DNA from: a virus
DNA: 59,326 nt
Reading direction: 5' to 3' (one strand)
IMG/VR virus record: IMGVR_UViG_3300035116_000031
Location: 1-59,326 of that record
The position numbers and the translations under genes are program-made. The stretch's first letter is position 1. Every line of letters starts with the position of its first letter. The notes below the pieces were generated by a model. It did not search any database. It was not told where the DNA came from and saw nothing but the letters and a program-made list of their open reading frames with translations. Positions 1 through 8,160 of this stretch are shown here, piece after piece.

Positions 1-2
1 AC

Positions 3-209
3 AATCGCCTGGGCATCAAGTACACCGACTTCGACAGCGAGGACGGGAAGCGCAAGGTGAAGAAGCCCACGCCCATCAACGTCACCATCCAGAAGATCGA
101 GGTGGCGTCGGAAGACCCCGACCGCTTCGCCATGGGCCTGTCGCGCTCCTTCCGCAAGCTGAACCAGAACCCCACCGCCGCGGTCGACGCGCTGCACGGG
201 AGCCTCTAA
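3..209 (+). CDS. Tape measure protein, C-terminal end (partial at window start)
   Basis: Open frame from the window edge to TAA at 207-209 (68 codons). It is charged and ends in a short helix-like tail. The motif INVTIQKIEVASEDPDRFA resembles the beta-strand plus 'DP..' tail seen at the C-termini of many tape measure proteins. It lies directly upstream of the LysM and baseplate hub genes, where a tape measure gene normally ends, and the window's right edge lies inside a tape measure gene. The identity is inferred mainly from this context. Joining base 59326 directly to base 1 does not keep the frame: the codon phase is off by two bases. Confidence 0.6.
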   Translation, partial: NRLGIKYTDFDSEDGKRKVKKPTPINVTIQKIEVASEDPDRFAMGLSRSFRKLNQNPTAAVDALHGSL

Positions 210-212
210 GCC

Positions 213-1343
213 ATGCCCATCAACACCTCGGCCAATGCGGCCCCGACGTTCGGCGGCTCGCCCGCCACGGGTAACGGGGGCGACGTCAAGCGCCAGTTCA
301 AGGTCACCGAACTGACCCCCAGCGGCGACGGCGGGGCGAAGTTCGTGTGGGACCGCGACACCCAGTCGAGCCCCATCAACGCGTGGGAGTTCGCGGTGTC
401 GCTGCGCACGGTCAAGGAGCACTACCCGGGCGTGTCGGGCAACCCCACCGAGCAGGTGCTTGGCTGGAACTACGACGACTTCGACCTGGAGGGGAAGTGG
501 GACGACCGCTATGCGGGCGCAGGCTTCGCCGACCAGACGCGCATCGCCATGGAGGCGCTCGCGAAGCGGGGGAACAAGGTGCGCCTCGAATTCGAGGGGC
601 TCAACGTCGTCGGTATCATCACCAAGGTGACCATCACCTACCGCACCAAGTGGCTCAACCGCTGGGTGCTGCACTTCTCGCCCCACTACCGCGAGGGCGA
701 CGAGCAGGTGGCGCTGGCTCCGCCGGCGGTGGCCAACCCGAACACGTACCAGGTGCAGGCCAGCGCCATCTACCAGGCCATGACGGACACGCACGCCCAG
801 GCCCCCAAGCAGTACCTCGCCGGCACCACATACTCGGACGTGAGCGACCAGGTGCAGGCCATCGGTGACACCGTGGACCTCATCGCCAGCATCGTTTCCA
901 ACCGGGTGCTCCTGGTCCAGGTGCCCACGGCGGGCAGCCAACCCGTTTCGTCCCTGGCGCGTCTCTCCCAGGCCTTCGGGTCGCTGCAGGTCCAGGCGGC
1001 CACGCTGTTGCCCTTGGTGGTGCTGCCCAGTGATACATCCCTGATGGTGCTCCAGGCGGCCCCCACGCTCGCCCTGGAGGCCTGGGCGCGTGGCCTGGCC
1101 TACCAGGCCCGGGTCATGGTGAACCTCGCCTGGCGGGCCGCCCAGGACCTCTCCGCGCGTGTGGACCCGGATGCGCTGGCGCTGTACCGCCCCAAGGCGG
1201 GCGAGTCGCTGTACAGCATCTCCATCCGGTTCTACCAGACACCCAACCGCTGGCGCGACATATACGAGCGTAACCGCTTGAGGACGTTCACCCTTTCGGG
1301 CCTGGAGACGCTGGTCATCCCGTCCACCAAGGTGGCCCGATGA
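213..1343 (+). CDS. LysM-domain tail/baseplate protein
   Basis: 376 aa. The C-terminal ~55 residues (about 320-376) form a LysM-like module: KAGESLYSISIRFYQTPNRW, then a 'DIYERNR' segment and a short beta end with VIPS. The N-terminal ~180 residues resemble phage tail proteins that connect tube or tape measure to the baseplate hub (T4 gp53 and P2/Mu-like LysM tail proteins). The gene lies between tape measure and gpD, the usual place for this protein. The ATG starts 3 nt after the tape measure stop. A structural role in baseplate or tail assembly is inferred; LysM here is more likely a protein-protein module than a lytic one. Confidence 0.7.
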   Translation: MPINTSANAAPTFGGSPATGNGGDVKRQFKVTELTPSGDGGAKFVWDRDTQSSPINAWEFAVSLRTVKEHYPGVSGNPTEQVLGWNYDDFDLEGKWDDRYAGAGFADQTRIAMEALAKRGNKVRLEFEGLNVVGIITKVTITYRTKWLNRWVLHFSPHYREGDEQVALAPPAVANPNTYQVQASAIYQAMTDTHAQAPKQYLAGTTYSDVSDQVQAIGDTVDLIASIVSNRVLLVQVPTAGSQPVSSLARLSQAFGSLQVQAATLLPLVVLPSDTSLMVLQAAPTLALEAWARGLAYQARVMVNLAWRAAQDLSARVDPDALALYRPKAGESLYSISIRFYQTPNRWRDIYERNRLRTFTLSGLETLVIPSTKVAR

Positions 1344-1492
1344 CACCAGAGCGGTGGACGTGGTGGCTCGCCAAAGCCATTGAATTTGAGGTGAATTTGG
1401 AGCAAAGCTGGTCGGCCCACTGCATCCGATGCCGCCACCCTATGCGAGTGCACAGCCTCTACCTTGAGTGCCCTAACTGGGTGCAACGATGA
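1340..1492 (+). CDS. Small Cys-containing protein between tail genes
   Basis: 50 aa, beginning with ATG inside the stop of the LysM gene (ATGA) and ending with TGA inside the ATG of the gpD gene (ATGA). Double start/stop coupling in a compact tail operon strongly suggests translation. The sequence is Trp-rich at the N-terminus (ERWTWWLAK) and carries CIRCRH followed by YLECPN, a possible half zinc site (CxxC...C). No function is recognised. Confidence 0.55.
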   Translation: MTPERWTWWLAKAIEFEVNLEQSWSAHCIRCRHPMRVHSLYLECPNWVQR

Positions 1493-2898
1493 GCGTCTTT
1501 TTCCCCCAGTGTTACGCGACGTTGAAGGTGGTCTTCGACGGCTTCGGCGGCGCCGACAGCGACCCGACCATCCTCAACGTGCGCCCCAAGACCGCCAGCG
1601 CGCACCTGAACGGGTACAAGGAGGCGGACACCTTCGAGCTGGAGTTTGACGCGGCCGCCTTCCCGTTCTCCCCCGAGCTGGTGCGCAGCATGGCGGTGGA
1701 GCTGTACATGTTCCAGACCGACACCCTCACGGGCAACGTCGAGGACTACCTGAACAATTACGACAATCTGGCGGTGGCCGGCCTGGTGGACGAAGCAGCC
1801 TACCACGCCAGCGCCGACGGGCGCACCTTCCGCGTCAGCGGCCGCGACTACACGGCGCTCATGCTGGACCGCCAGTGGGACCCGACGAAGAAGGTGCCGG
1901 TGGGCTTGCCCCTGGCCGACACGGTGCAACAGCTGGTGGACGAGGCCAGCGGCGCCGCCGCGCACGGGCGGGTGCTCACTGTGAAGGTGGTGGGCGTGCC
2001 CGAGACCCCGACCCTGGCGCCCAACGACGAGCGTAACAACGCGCTGGTCACCGCCGGGAAGTACAGCGTGCACACCACCAAGAAAGGCGTCACCACCCTG
2101 CGCGTGCCCACGACGGGCAAGGGGCACGTGCACACGAACAAGAAGGGCGTCCCCGTCAAGGGTGGCAGCAACTACTGGGACGTCATCTACCGCCTCTGCA
2201 TCCGCCATGGCTTCATCGTCTTCGTGCGCGGCACCGACGTGGTCATCTCGAAGCCCCAGGTGCTCACCGATGCCACGACGGGCAGGCTGCGGTCGGTGGC
2301 CTATGGCCGGGACCTGTCCAGCCTCGACGTCAACCGCAAGATGGGCAAGGAGACCGTCCCGCAGATCAAGTGCATCAGCTACGACCCGGTCAAGATGACG
2401 CCCATCAGCGCGGTCTACCCGCCCACGGCCAAGACGCGCACCACCGGCATCGGCACGAAGAAGGACGAGGTCCGCGAGGTGGTGGTCGACGGCGTCAACG
2501 ACCCGGGCGTGCTCCTGGACTACGCGACGATGTACTACAACGCGCTCGCCCGCAACGAAGCAGCGTACCGCGTCAGCACCAAGGACCTGAAGGACCTGGA
2601 CGGTAACGATTTGATTTGGCTGCGGCCCGGCGACCCGCTGCAGATCGGCTTCGACGCCATCAAGCCGGAGGACCTGCGCGAGCTGTCCGTCGACGAGCGA
2701 ATTGACAAGCTGCTCTCGCTCGGGTACGATGGGCTTGTGGCTTCGCTCATCGCCAACGAATACGACAAAATCAACCAGTTTCGCCAGCCCTTCTACACGA
2801 AGGCGGTGGACCTGACGTTTGCCGTTGACAGCGGCATCCAGATCGAGGCCGAAGCAGTGAACTTCATCAGCGTCGGGAGGGACGGCAATGGCCAGTAG
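1489..2898 (+). CDS. Baseplate hub protein, phage late control gpD-like
   Basis: 469 aa, close to the usual size for gpD/gp27-type hubs. It has the hub-like opening (LKVVFDGFGG, then 'ADTFELEFD') typical of proteins that form the trimeric ring between tail tube and spike. Residues ~170-215 contain a Lys/Gly-rich insertion (TTKKGVTTLR and HTNKKGVPVK repeats). It follows the LysM protein and precedes the gpV-like spike gene, overlapping it by 11 nt, the conserved hub-spike order. Hub function is inferred from order and overall similarity; confidence is fairly high. Confidence 0.75.
   Translation: MSVFFPQCYATLKVVFDGFGGADSDPTILNVRPKTASAHLNGYKEADTFELEFDAAAFPFSPELVRSMAVELYMFQTDTLTGNVEDYLNNYDNLAVAGLVDEAAYHASADGRTFRVSGRDYTALMLDRQWDPTKKVPVGLPLADTVQQLVDEASGAAAHGRVLTVKVVGVPETPTLAPNDERNNALVTAGKYSVHTTKKGVTTLRVPTTGKGHVHTNKKGVPVKGGSNYWDVIYRLCIRHGFIVFVRGTDVVISKPQVLTDATTGRLRSVAYGRDLSSLDVNRKMGKETVPQIKCISYDPVKMTPISAVYPPTAKTRTTGIGTKKDEVREVVVDGVNDPGVLLDYATMYYNALARNEAAYRVSTKDLKDLDGNDLIWLRPGDPLQIGFDAIKPEDLRELSVDERIDKLLSLGYDGLVASLIANEYDKINQFRQPFYTKAVDLTFAVDSGIQIEAEAVNFISVGRDGNGQ
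2702..2730 (+). promoter_or_regulatory. Possible internal promoter upstream of spike gene
   Basis: TTGACA at 2702-2707, a 17-bp spacer, then TACGAT at 2725-2730, inside the 3' end of the gpD-like gene and 158 bp before the spike start. It matches the other promoter candidates in this window in spacing and -35, but it lies in coding DNA, so chance is possible. Confidence 0.3.
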
Positions 2899-3208
2899 GG
2901 TCAACCGCGGGCGGCTCGGCGGCCGCACTGTCAACCGCGCCGAGGTGCGGGATGCGCTCGAGGACGGGCGAGTGCACTGCGCCCTGGGCCTGGTGGTGAA
3001 GCGGCCCAACGAGACCAGCCACTACTCGCTGGAGACCGACGACACGGGCAGCCCTGTGGACGTCCTGGTGGAGGTGGACCTGATGCCGCGCCAGGAAGCT
3101 GTGACCTGCCGACTGGGGGCCCTGGCGGGCGGACCTGGCTCGGGAATTTGGCGCATCCCGCCGCCGGGCACCGAGGTGATGGTGATGGTGCCGCGTGGTG
3201 AGCTCTAG
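2888..3208 (+). CDS. Baseplate spike/assembly protein gpV-like, N-terminal part ending at an in-frame TAG
   Basis: 106 codons up to TAG at 3206-3208. The encoded segment is an OB-like gpV/gp45 spike domain: VHCALGLVV..., 'VDVLVEVDLMPRQE', then PPPGTEVMVMVPRGEL. The expected next strand of this fold, GPVIVGEL, is encoded directly after the TAG in the same frame, so the stop interrupts a domain rather than ending a protein. The start is ATG 2888, overlapping the hub gene. A one-base change CAG>TAG, a sequencing error, or real readthrough would all explain it. Other late genes here end normally with TAG, so genome-wide TAG recoding is unlikely. Confidence 0.7.
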   Translation: MASRVNRGRLGGRTVNRAEVRDALEDGRVHCALGLVVKRPNETSHYSLETDDTGSPVDVLVEVDLMPRQEAVTCRLGALAGGPGSGIWRIPPPGTEVMVMVPRGEL

Positions 3209-3223
3209 AACGGGCCCGTCATC

Positions 3224-3535
3224 GTGGGCGAGCTGTCCACCCGCTCCGTGCCGTCGTCGCTGGACGCCGACACCCTGGTCATCATCAACCCTCGAGGCGG
3301 CATCCAGGTCTCGGGCCAGGGCGACATCGCCGTCACCTCCACCCAGGGCAACGTGACCGTACAGACGCAGTCCCTGACGGGCAGCGTCACCGTCACCGCC
3401 CCCGCTGTCACCGGCGCTGTGAAGCTGGGCCCCCAGGCCAACCTGGCGGTACTGGTGCAGGGCACCACCGACAGCATGGGCTTCCCCGTCACCCAGAACC
3501 CGGCTGCCTCGGCCACCATCGTGAAGGCGGGGTGA
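3224..3535 (+). CDS. Baseplate spike gpV-like, C-terminal part (same frame, after the TAG)
   Basis: 103 codons from a GTG at 3224, in the same frame as the segment that ends at 3208. Begins with VGELSTRSVPSSLDADTLVI, the end of the OB domain. It continues as a repetitive beta structure (GGIQVSGQGDIAVTSTQGNV, 'TVTAPAVTG') like the beta-helical needle of contractile-tail spikes. Alone it lacks a complete OB domain and has no good ribosome binding site, so it is best read as the distal part of one ~215-codon spike gene. The spike caps the tail tip and punctures the outer envelope. Confidence 0.6.
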   Translation: MGELSTRSVPSSLDADTLVIINPRGGIQVSGQGDIAVTSTQGNVTVQTQSLTGSVTVTAPAVTGAVKLGPQANLAVLVQGTTDSMGFPVTQNPAASATIVKAG

Positions 3536-3538
3536 CCG

Positions 3539-4090
3539 ATGCCCTTCTCCCCCACGGCGACCGCCACGGCCATCGCCAAGCAGATCGCTGCGTACATGGA
3601 CGCCATCACCGGCGGTACCGTGAAGCAGGACTCCATAACCGGTGGCAACAACGCCCCGGCCGCGCTGGTCGATGGCCTGCGCGCGGGCTTCGGGTACCAG
3701 GGCAGCGACGCGCAGGTCATGAACCCGGGTGCACCGTTCAGCATCACGAACGGGTCCTACAACCCGTACGGCCCTTCGTGGGCCTTCAACGCCCCGCTTT
3801 CCATGACCTACACGGTGGACCTCCAGGTCAGCGCATTTCTCACCACGGCGGGCATCTGGGCGTGCTACTTCGGCATCCGTTGCGTCAACTCGAATGGCAC
3901 CACCGATTATACGGGCAGCTACCCGCAGTACATCCATTCTGCGCAGAACACCCACGGCCGGTGGACGGGCAAGTTTCCCATCCCGATGGTGGCGGGCACC
4001 AACACGCTTCAGGTGTTGGCCCTGCCCGACACTGGGAGCACCTGGCAATTCACCAACGCCGATTACAGGCACTTCTTTGTGACGGGCTAA
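3539..4090 (+). CDS. Hypothetical virion-associated protein in baseplate operon
   Basis: 183 aa, ATG 3 nt after the spike stop. An N-terminal helix (TATATAIAKQIAAYMDAITG) is followed by a beta-rich body with many aromatic, Asn and Thr residues (GPSWAFNAPLSMTYTVDLQV; WQFTNADYRHFFV). This resembles small jelly-roll or fibre-tip style domains. No family recognised. Its place between spike and the exported proteins suggests a tail-tip or host-recognition accessory role, by inference only. Confidence 0.6.
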   Translation: MPFSPTATATAIAKQIAAYMDAITGGTVKQDSITGGNNAPAALVDGLRAGFGYQGSDAQVMNPGAPFSITNGSYNPYGPSWAFNAPLSMTYTVDLQVSAFLTTAGIWACYFGIRCVNSNGTTDYTGSYPQYIHSAQNTHGRWTGKFPIPMVAGTNTLQVLALPDTGSTWQFTNADYRHFFVTG

Positions 4091-4100
4091 GGAGACATTC

Positions 4101-5804
4101 ATGAAGCGCACCTTCCTCGTTCTGGCGTTGCTCCTGTGTCCGGTTGCTGGGCACGCGGACTTCATCACCACCAACACCACCTTGCCACCGACGAAGTCGG
4201 ACCTGCACCCGTTGCCCTCGACGGCCGACCCGACGAAGTATTGGGCGGCGGCCGACTACAACTCGCTTATGAACGCGCTCCTCGCGGTGCGCACCGCCAT
4301 CGTGCAGGGCACCTACCAGGGCCTCACGGCGCAGGCGAGCGACCCGCTGCCCGTCTATAGCACGAACTATGAGTGGCTGGGCACGAACGGGAAGCTGCAC
4401 CTGACCCTCATCGGTCCCGTTGACAACCTGGTGGTGTACGGGCCGGTGACCACGAAGGGTGACCTCCTCCCGTTCAACGGCACCACGTTCGCCCGCCTCG
4501 GTGTCGGCGCGGACGGCACGTGTCTCCAGGCCGCGAGCGCGCAGGCCACGGGGTTGACGTGGGGCGCCTGCGGCGGCGGCTCCCTGGGTAACTACACCGC
4601 GTCCGGCAACAACCTTGACATCAGCGTCGCCGGCACGATGGCGTTCGGTACCGGCAACACCAACGCGACGTCGATGACGTTCGGCAATGCGAGCGCCACG
4701 GGGCCGGTGCTGTTCAACGGCGGGCGCCTCCGCTTCCAGCAGCGCGCGCAATCCGGCGCGGGGCTGAACGCGCTTTCGATCATCGGTGGTGGCTCGACGG
4801 CCCTCACCGCCGCCACCGAGTACAGCGCCGTCAACTACCAGCTGAACCAGACGTGGGAGTTCGCCGCGGGTACCGTCGCTACGGAGCGGTTCTACCTGAT
4901 CCAGGCTCCGACGCTCACCGGCGCGTCGGCCACCGCAACGTTCACGAACGCGGCTACGCTCGCGCTCAGCGGCCCGCCCGTTGCTGGTACGAACGCATCC
5001 ATCACCAGCCCGTGGGCGCTGTGGCTGCAGACGGGCAACCTGGGCTTCGGGCCGAACGCGGCGATCGGGCAGAGCTCCCAGTCCGCCACCAACACCACCG
5101 GCTTCACTCTCAATTGCAACGTCGCCGACGGCGCGTCGTCCATCGGCTGCGCGTTCAATAACGTCACCGCCCTGACGAGTGGTAAGCTGTTCTCGTGGCA
5201 GACCGCTGGCGTGGAGCGCATGTCCCTTGCCTACGACGGTAGCACGTTCACGACGCTGACCGGGACCGCCATCGCGTTCAAGCTCGTAAACAACTCTGGC
5301 GACGGCTTCCAACTCGGCGGGTCGGGCACCGTCAATTTCCTCACCGGCGGCGCCGGAATGTACACTATGGACGGCACGTCGTTCTCCTCTGCCGGAGCGC
5401 CGCGCCAGCTCGGCACCAGCGCCGGGCCGTTCTCGTACGCGTATGTTCAGCACCCGAGTGGCGCGGGTACGGCTCCGACGAAAGCGGCCGGGGCGTGCCT
5501 CGGTGGCACCCAGACGGTTACGCTCGACGCGAACGCTCACGATGCGGCCGGAACGATCACCCTCACCGGCACGTCCACTGGAACGGCCAGCGCGACGTGC
5601 GCCACCGTAACCTTCAACTCCACGTGGGTGAACGCCCCGCACTGCCAGATTGCCCCTGTCAACCCCGCCGCATCCGCACTCAGCGGCGCGGCCGCCCTGT
5701 ACGTTGATAGTGCCAGCACCACGACGTCCGTGTTTGTCATCAAGTCGGGCGGGACGGCGCTCGTCGCCGGTACGTACATCTATACCTACGATTGCACGCA
5801 ATAA
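4101..5804 (+). CDS. Fibre-like repetitive protein with an N-terminal signal peptide
   Basis: 567 aa. It begins with a convincing signal peptide (MKRTFLVLALLLCPVAGHAD, cleavage expected near 'GHA'). Next come a helix (YWAAADYNSLMNALLAVRTA) and long Gly/Ser/Thr/Ala-rich beta segments. Among them is 'TTKGDLLPFNGTTFARLGVGADG', here only cited in part, a motif style common in phage tail fibres; the C-terminal domain ends TYIYTYDCTQ. A signal peptide on a fibre-like protein inside a baseplate operon is unusual, since virion fibres are assembled in the cytoplasm. It may be exported, or the hydrophobic end may serve in membrane or virion anchoring. The RBS AAGGAG precedes ATG 4101. Confidence 0.65.
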   Translation: MKRTFLVLALLLCPVAGHADFITTNTTLPPTKSDLHPLPSTADPTKYWAAADYNSLMNALLAVRTAIVQGTYQGLTAQASDPLPVYSTNYEWLGTNGKLHLTLIGPVDNLVVYGPVTTKGDLLPFNGTTFARLGVGADGTCLQAASAQATGLTWGACGGGSLGNYTASGNNLDISVAGTMAFGTGNTNATSMTFGNASATGPVLFNGGRLRFQQRAQSGAGLNALSIIGGGSTALTAATEYSAVNYQLNQTWEFAAGTVATERFYLIQAPTLTGASATATFTNAATLALSGPPVAGTNASITSPWALWLQTGNLGFGPNAAIGQSSQSATNTTGFTLNCNVADGASSIGCAFNNVTALTSGKLFSWQTAGVERMSLAYDGSTFTTLTGTAIAFKLVNNSGDGFQLGGSGTVNFLTGGAGMYTMDGTSFSSAGAPRQLGTSAGPFSYAYVQHPSGAGTAPTKAAGACLGGTQTVTLDANAHDAAGTITLTGTSTGTASATCATVTFNSTWVNAPHCQIAPVNPAASALSGAAALYVDSASTTTSVFVIKSGGTALVAGTYIYTYDCTQ

Positions 5805-5813
5805 GGAGAGCCC

Positions 5814-6191
5814 ATGATGTCCAAGAAGATTCTCGGTCTGTTTCTGGCCCTGGTGGTAGTGGGCTCGTTCGCCGTCGGTGGGCCCCACAAAGCGCGGGCC
5901 TCTTCGGCGGTCGTCTCCATCTCCACCAGCCTGACCTTCAACCTGGTGCAAGTCACCTACCTCTCGAACGGGGACAAGGTCGCTACGTTCAATTGCTTGG
6001 ACTCGAACGGGCAAATCAAAAAGGTGAAATCGTACATCGTTCGCACCGATGGCAGCGGGGTCTACGACACCGACAACGGCTCCCAGCTGGCGGCCAGCTC
6101 CACCACCCTCTCCGGCAACCTTGACACGTTCAAGACGAACGCGGATAGTGGCATGGCCACCGCAGCGAGCGGTGGAAAGGTGGTGTTCTAA
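5814..6191 (+). CDS. Predicted secreted small protein
   Basis: 125 aa with a signal peptide (KKILGLFLALVVVGSFAVGG, cleavage around 'KARA-SS') and a Ser/Thr-rich mature part containing one Cys (ATFNCLDSNG). It follows the signal-peptide fibre-like gene with RBS AAGGAG and overlaps the next gene by one base (TAATG). No family recognised. It belongs to a run of three consecutive genes for exported proteins within the tail operon. Confidence 0.6.
   Translation: MMSKKILGLFLALVVVGSFAVGGPHKARASSAVVSISTSLTFNLVQVTYLSNGDKVATFNCLDSNGQIKKVKSYIVRTDGSGVYDTDNGSQLAASSTTLSGNLDTFKTNADSGMATAASGGKVVF
6121..6149 (+). promoter_or_regulatory. Possible promoter for baseplate genes
   Basis: TTGACA at 6121-6126, a 17-bp spacer and GATAGT at 6144-6149, inside the 3' end of the preceding secreted-protein gene and 42 bp before ATG 6191. 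The perfect -35 and ideal spacing make it one of the better internal promoter candidates; unproven. Confidence 0.35.
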
Positions 6192-6586
6192 TGAAAACGT
6201 TCGCCGTGATGCTGGTGCTGTTGACGGGTGTCCCTGCTTTCGCCTGGCCGCACATGTCGGCCCCGGCCGATGCTGAAGATTCGCCGCGGGCGGCGGGCGC
6301 CGAGCTGGAGGTGGTGTCGGAGGTGGACCGTTTGAAGCTGGAGGTGATTCAGCTCGAGGAGGCGGTGGAGACTCTCCAGCACAACCTGCTCGCCGCGCAG
6401 CAAACCGCTGGGCAGTGCCAGGCCAACCTGATTCAGTGCAGCGCGCCCCAGCTGGAGCAGCACGAGCACGAGGCTGCCGCGAGCCGCGCGCAGCGCAAGG
6501 CAGCCATCATCGACGCCTATCACCTGAGCCCCAACGACCAGGTCTACCAGGACGGCACCATCGTCCGGCGGCCGGAGAAGAAGTAG
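6191..6586 (+). CDS. Predicted exported coiled-coil protein
   Basis: 131 aa. Signal peptide MKTFAVMLVLLTGVPAFAWP with an AFA cleavage site, then a long heptad-rich coiled coil (VDRLKLEVIQLEEAVETLQH) with two Cys (GQCQANLIQC). The C-terminal tail is SPNDQVYQDGTIVRRPEKK. Exported, coiled-coil and encoded by phage, it could be periplasmic (o-spanin-like without a lipobox) or a virion accessory. Its neighbours are exported proteins upstream and gp25 downstream. Function unknown. Confidence 0.6.
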   Translation: MKTFAVMLVLLTGVPAFAWPHMSAPADAEDSPRAAGAELEVVSEVDRLKLEVIQLEEAVETLQHNLLAAQQTAGQCQANLIQCSAPQLEQHEHEAAASRAQRKAAIIDAYHLSPNDQVYQDGTIVRRPEKK

Positions 6587-6590
6587 GCCC

Positions 6591-7058
6591 GTGCCGTCGC
6601 TGGAGTTCCCCCTTGCCAGCCCGCTCGGCGGCCCGGCCCCCGCCAGCACCGACCTCACGGCGGCGCAGCGCGACGTCTACGGCAAGGACAAATTCTTCAA
6701 TGGCGCACCCGTCGTGACGGGCAAGGGCGACTGGCAGACGGTCGAGGCGGAGGAGAACCTGCGCCGCGCCATCTTGCGCCGCATGCTCACCGCGCCGGGC
6801 ACCTACCGCGCGAAGCCGAACTATGGCGTCGGCGTGGACACCTACGTCAAGAAGCCCTACACGCGAGCAGTCCAGGACGAGCTCACCTCGCGCATCCGCT
6901 CCCAGGTGGCCCAGGACCGCCGCATCGACAAGGTGCTCGAGGTGACGGTTACCCAGGAGTTCTTCGGCGCCGACCCGGGCGTGCGCATCGTCGTGGTGGC
7001 GCAAGCCAAGGGCCGCACGCTGCGCCCCATGCAATTCTCCTTCAAGAGGACGGTGTAA
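6591..7058 (+). CDS. Baseplate wedge protein, GPW/gp25 family
   Basis: 155 aa. It carries the family signature of a leading acidic helix (TVEAEENLRRAILRRMLTAP), a central 'PNYGVGVDTYVKKP', then 'LTSRIRSQVAQDRRI' and 'VLEVTV' strands. gp25-like proteins sit in the inner baseplate wedge and contact the sheath; they are always found with the J-like protein, which is the next gene (2 bp gap). The start is GTG 6591, shortly after the previous stop. Confidence 0.85.
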   Translation: MPSLEFPLASPLGGPAPASTDLTAAQRDVYGKDKFFNGAPVVTGKGDWQTVEAEENLRRAILRRMLTAPGTYRAKPNYGVGVDTYVKKPYTRAVQDELTSRIRSQVAQDRRIDKVLEVTVTQEFFGADPGVRIVVVAQAKGRTLRPMQFSFKRTV

Positions 7059-7059
7059 C

Positions 7060-8151
7060 ATGGCCTCTGCCCCGACGTTTGACGACTACTTCCAGGCGGG
7101 CCGCGCCGAGGCCATCAACCGCCGGCCCGACCTCACCTTCGACACGGGCGACATCACCGAGATGGAGCAGGCGGCGGCGGCCGCGATGGCGGACCACCTG
7201 ACGGAGTACGCTGCGTCGCGGGTCAAGGCCACGTTCCTCGACGGGGCGTTCGGCGACGACCTGACCACGCTGGCCGACGACCGCTATGGCATCCAGCGCG
7301 AGCAGGCCAACGCGGCCACCGTCACCGTGACGTTCACCCGCTCCTCGGGTGTGCTTACGGGTACCATTCCCGGTGGCACCGTGGTCGCCACCCAGAAGGA
7401 CAGCCTCGGCAACGAGGTGCAGTACATCACCAACGCGGACGACGGGTGGAGCGTCGGCGCGCTCACCCACAGCATCGCGTGCACCTGCACCCAGAACGGC
7501 GTGGTGGGTAACGTCGCCGCTGGCGCCATCAACCGCCTGGTGACCACGGGCCTCTTTGACACGTTCACCATCACCAACGCTGCCCGCGCGGCGGGTGGGG
7601 CCGAAGAGGAGGACGACGACAGCCTCAAGGACCGCTGCCGAGCGTTCTTCACCACGCTGCGCCGGGGCACGCTGGCGGCGCTGGAATTCGGCGCCAAGAC
7701 CGTTGCCGGCTGCGCCAACGCTATCGCGGCTGAGCCGGGCGACGGCACGGTGTCCCTCTTCATCAGCGACTCGGGCGGCGGCTCGAGCCCCACGCTCATC
7801 TCCAACGTGGCCACCGAGATCGAGAATTGGCGGTCGGCCGGCGTCGTGGTCAACGTCTTCGGCGGCACGGTGTACACCATCCCGACCATCAACGTCTCGC
7901 TCACGCTGCGCCCGGGTGTGGCGGTCTCCCTCACCGACGTGCGCAACGCGGTGGTCGGGCGGGTGAACAAGCTGAAGATCGGCGAGGACCTCACCCTCAC
8001 CCTCATCAAAAACGCGGTGGCCACCGTCGACCCCGACGGCATCCTGGACGTGGTGGTCAACATCCCGGCGGGTACGGTGTCCGCGGTGGACGGCTTTGGC
8101 CGGCGGAGCATCCTGTTGCGCACCATCGCCGCCAACATCACGGTCAGCTAG
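7060..8151 (+). CDS. Baseplate J-like protein
   Basis: 363 aa. It has the J/gp6 family pattern: N-terminal helical region (MADHLTEYAASRVKATFLDG), then 'LTTLADDRYGI', the strand 'TIPGGTVVAT', and a C-terminal alpha/beta domain with repeated 'INVSLTLRPGVAV' and 'DVRNAVVGRVNKLKIGEDLT'. J-like proteins form the outer ring of the wedge. The J/gp25 pair and the downstream tail-I-like gene reproduce the conserved baseplate order. Confidence 0.85.
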   Translation: MASAPTFDDYFQAGRAEAINRRPDLTFDTGDITEMEQAAAAAMADHLTEYAASRVKATFLDGAFGDDLTTLADDRYGIQREQANAATVTVTFTRSSGVLTGTIPGGTVVATQKDSLGNEVQYITNADDGWSVGALTHSIACTCTQNGVVGNVAAGAINRLVTTGLFDTFTITNAARAAGGAEEEDDDSLKDRCRAFFTTLRRGTLAALEFGAKTVAGCANAIAAEPGDGTVSLFISDSGGGSSPTLISNVATEIENWRSAGVVVNVFGGTVYTIPTINVSLTLRPGVAVSLTDVRNAVVGRVNKLKIGEDLTLTLIKNAVATVDPDGILDVVVNIPAGTVSAVDGFGRRSILLRTIAANITVS

Positions 8152-8160
8152 GAGGCACCC

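Noticed and set aside
1459-3009. Long - strand ORF opposite the gpD-like gene
   Set aside because: Antisense shadow of a high-GC gene; low-complexity Arg/Val/His-rich translation and no start signal.
3201-3210. Overlapping restriction-type sites GAGCTC and TCTAGA as a cloning scar
   Set aside because: The reading frame and protein domain continue on both sides, and no vector-like sequence is nearby; coincidence is more likely.
2888-3535. Genome-wide TAG recoding (suppressor tRNA) as the reason for the split spike
   Set aside because: Many other genes, including portal and J-like, end normally with TAG, and no suppressor tRNA is visible.
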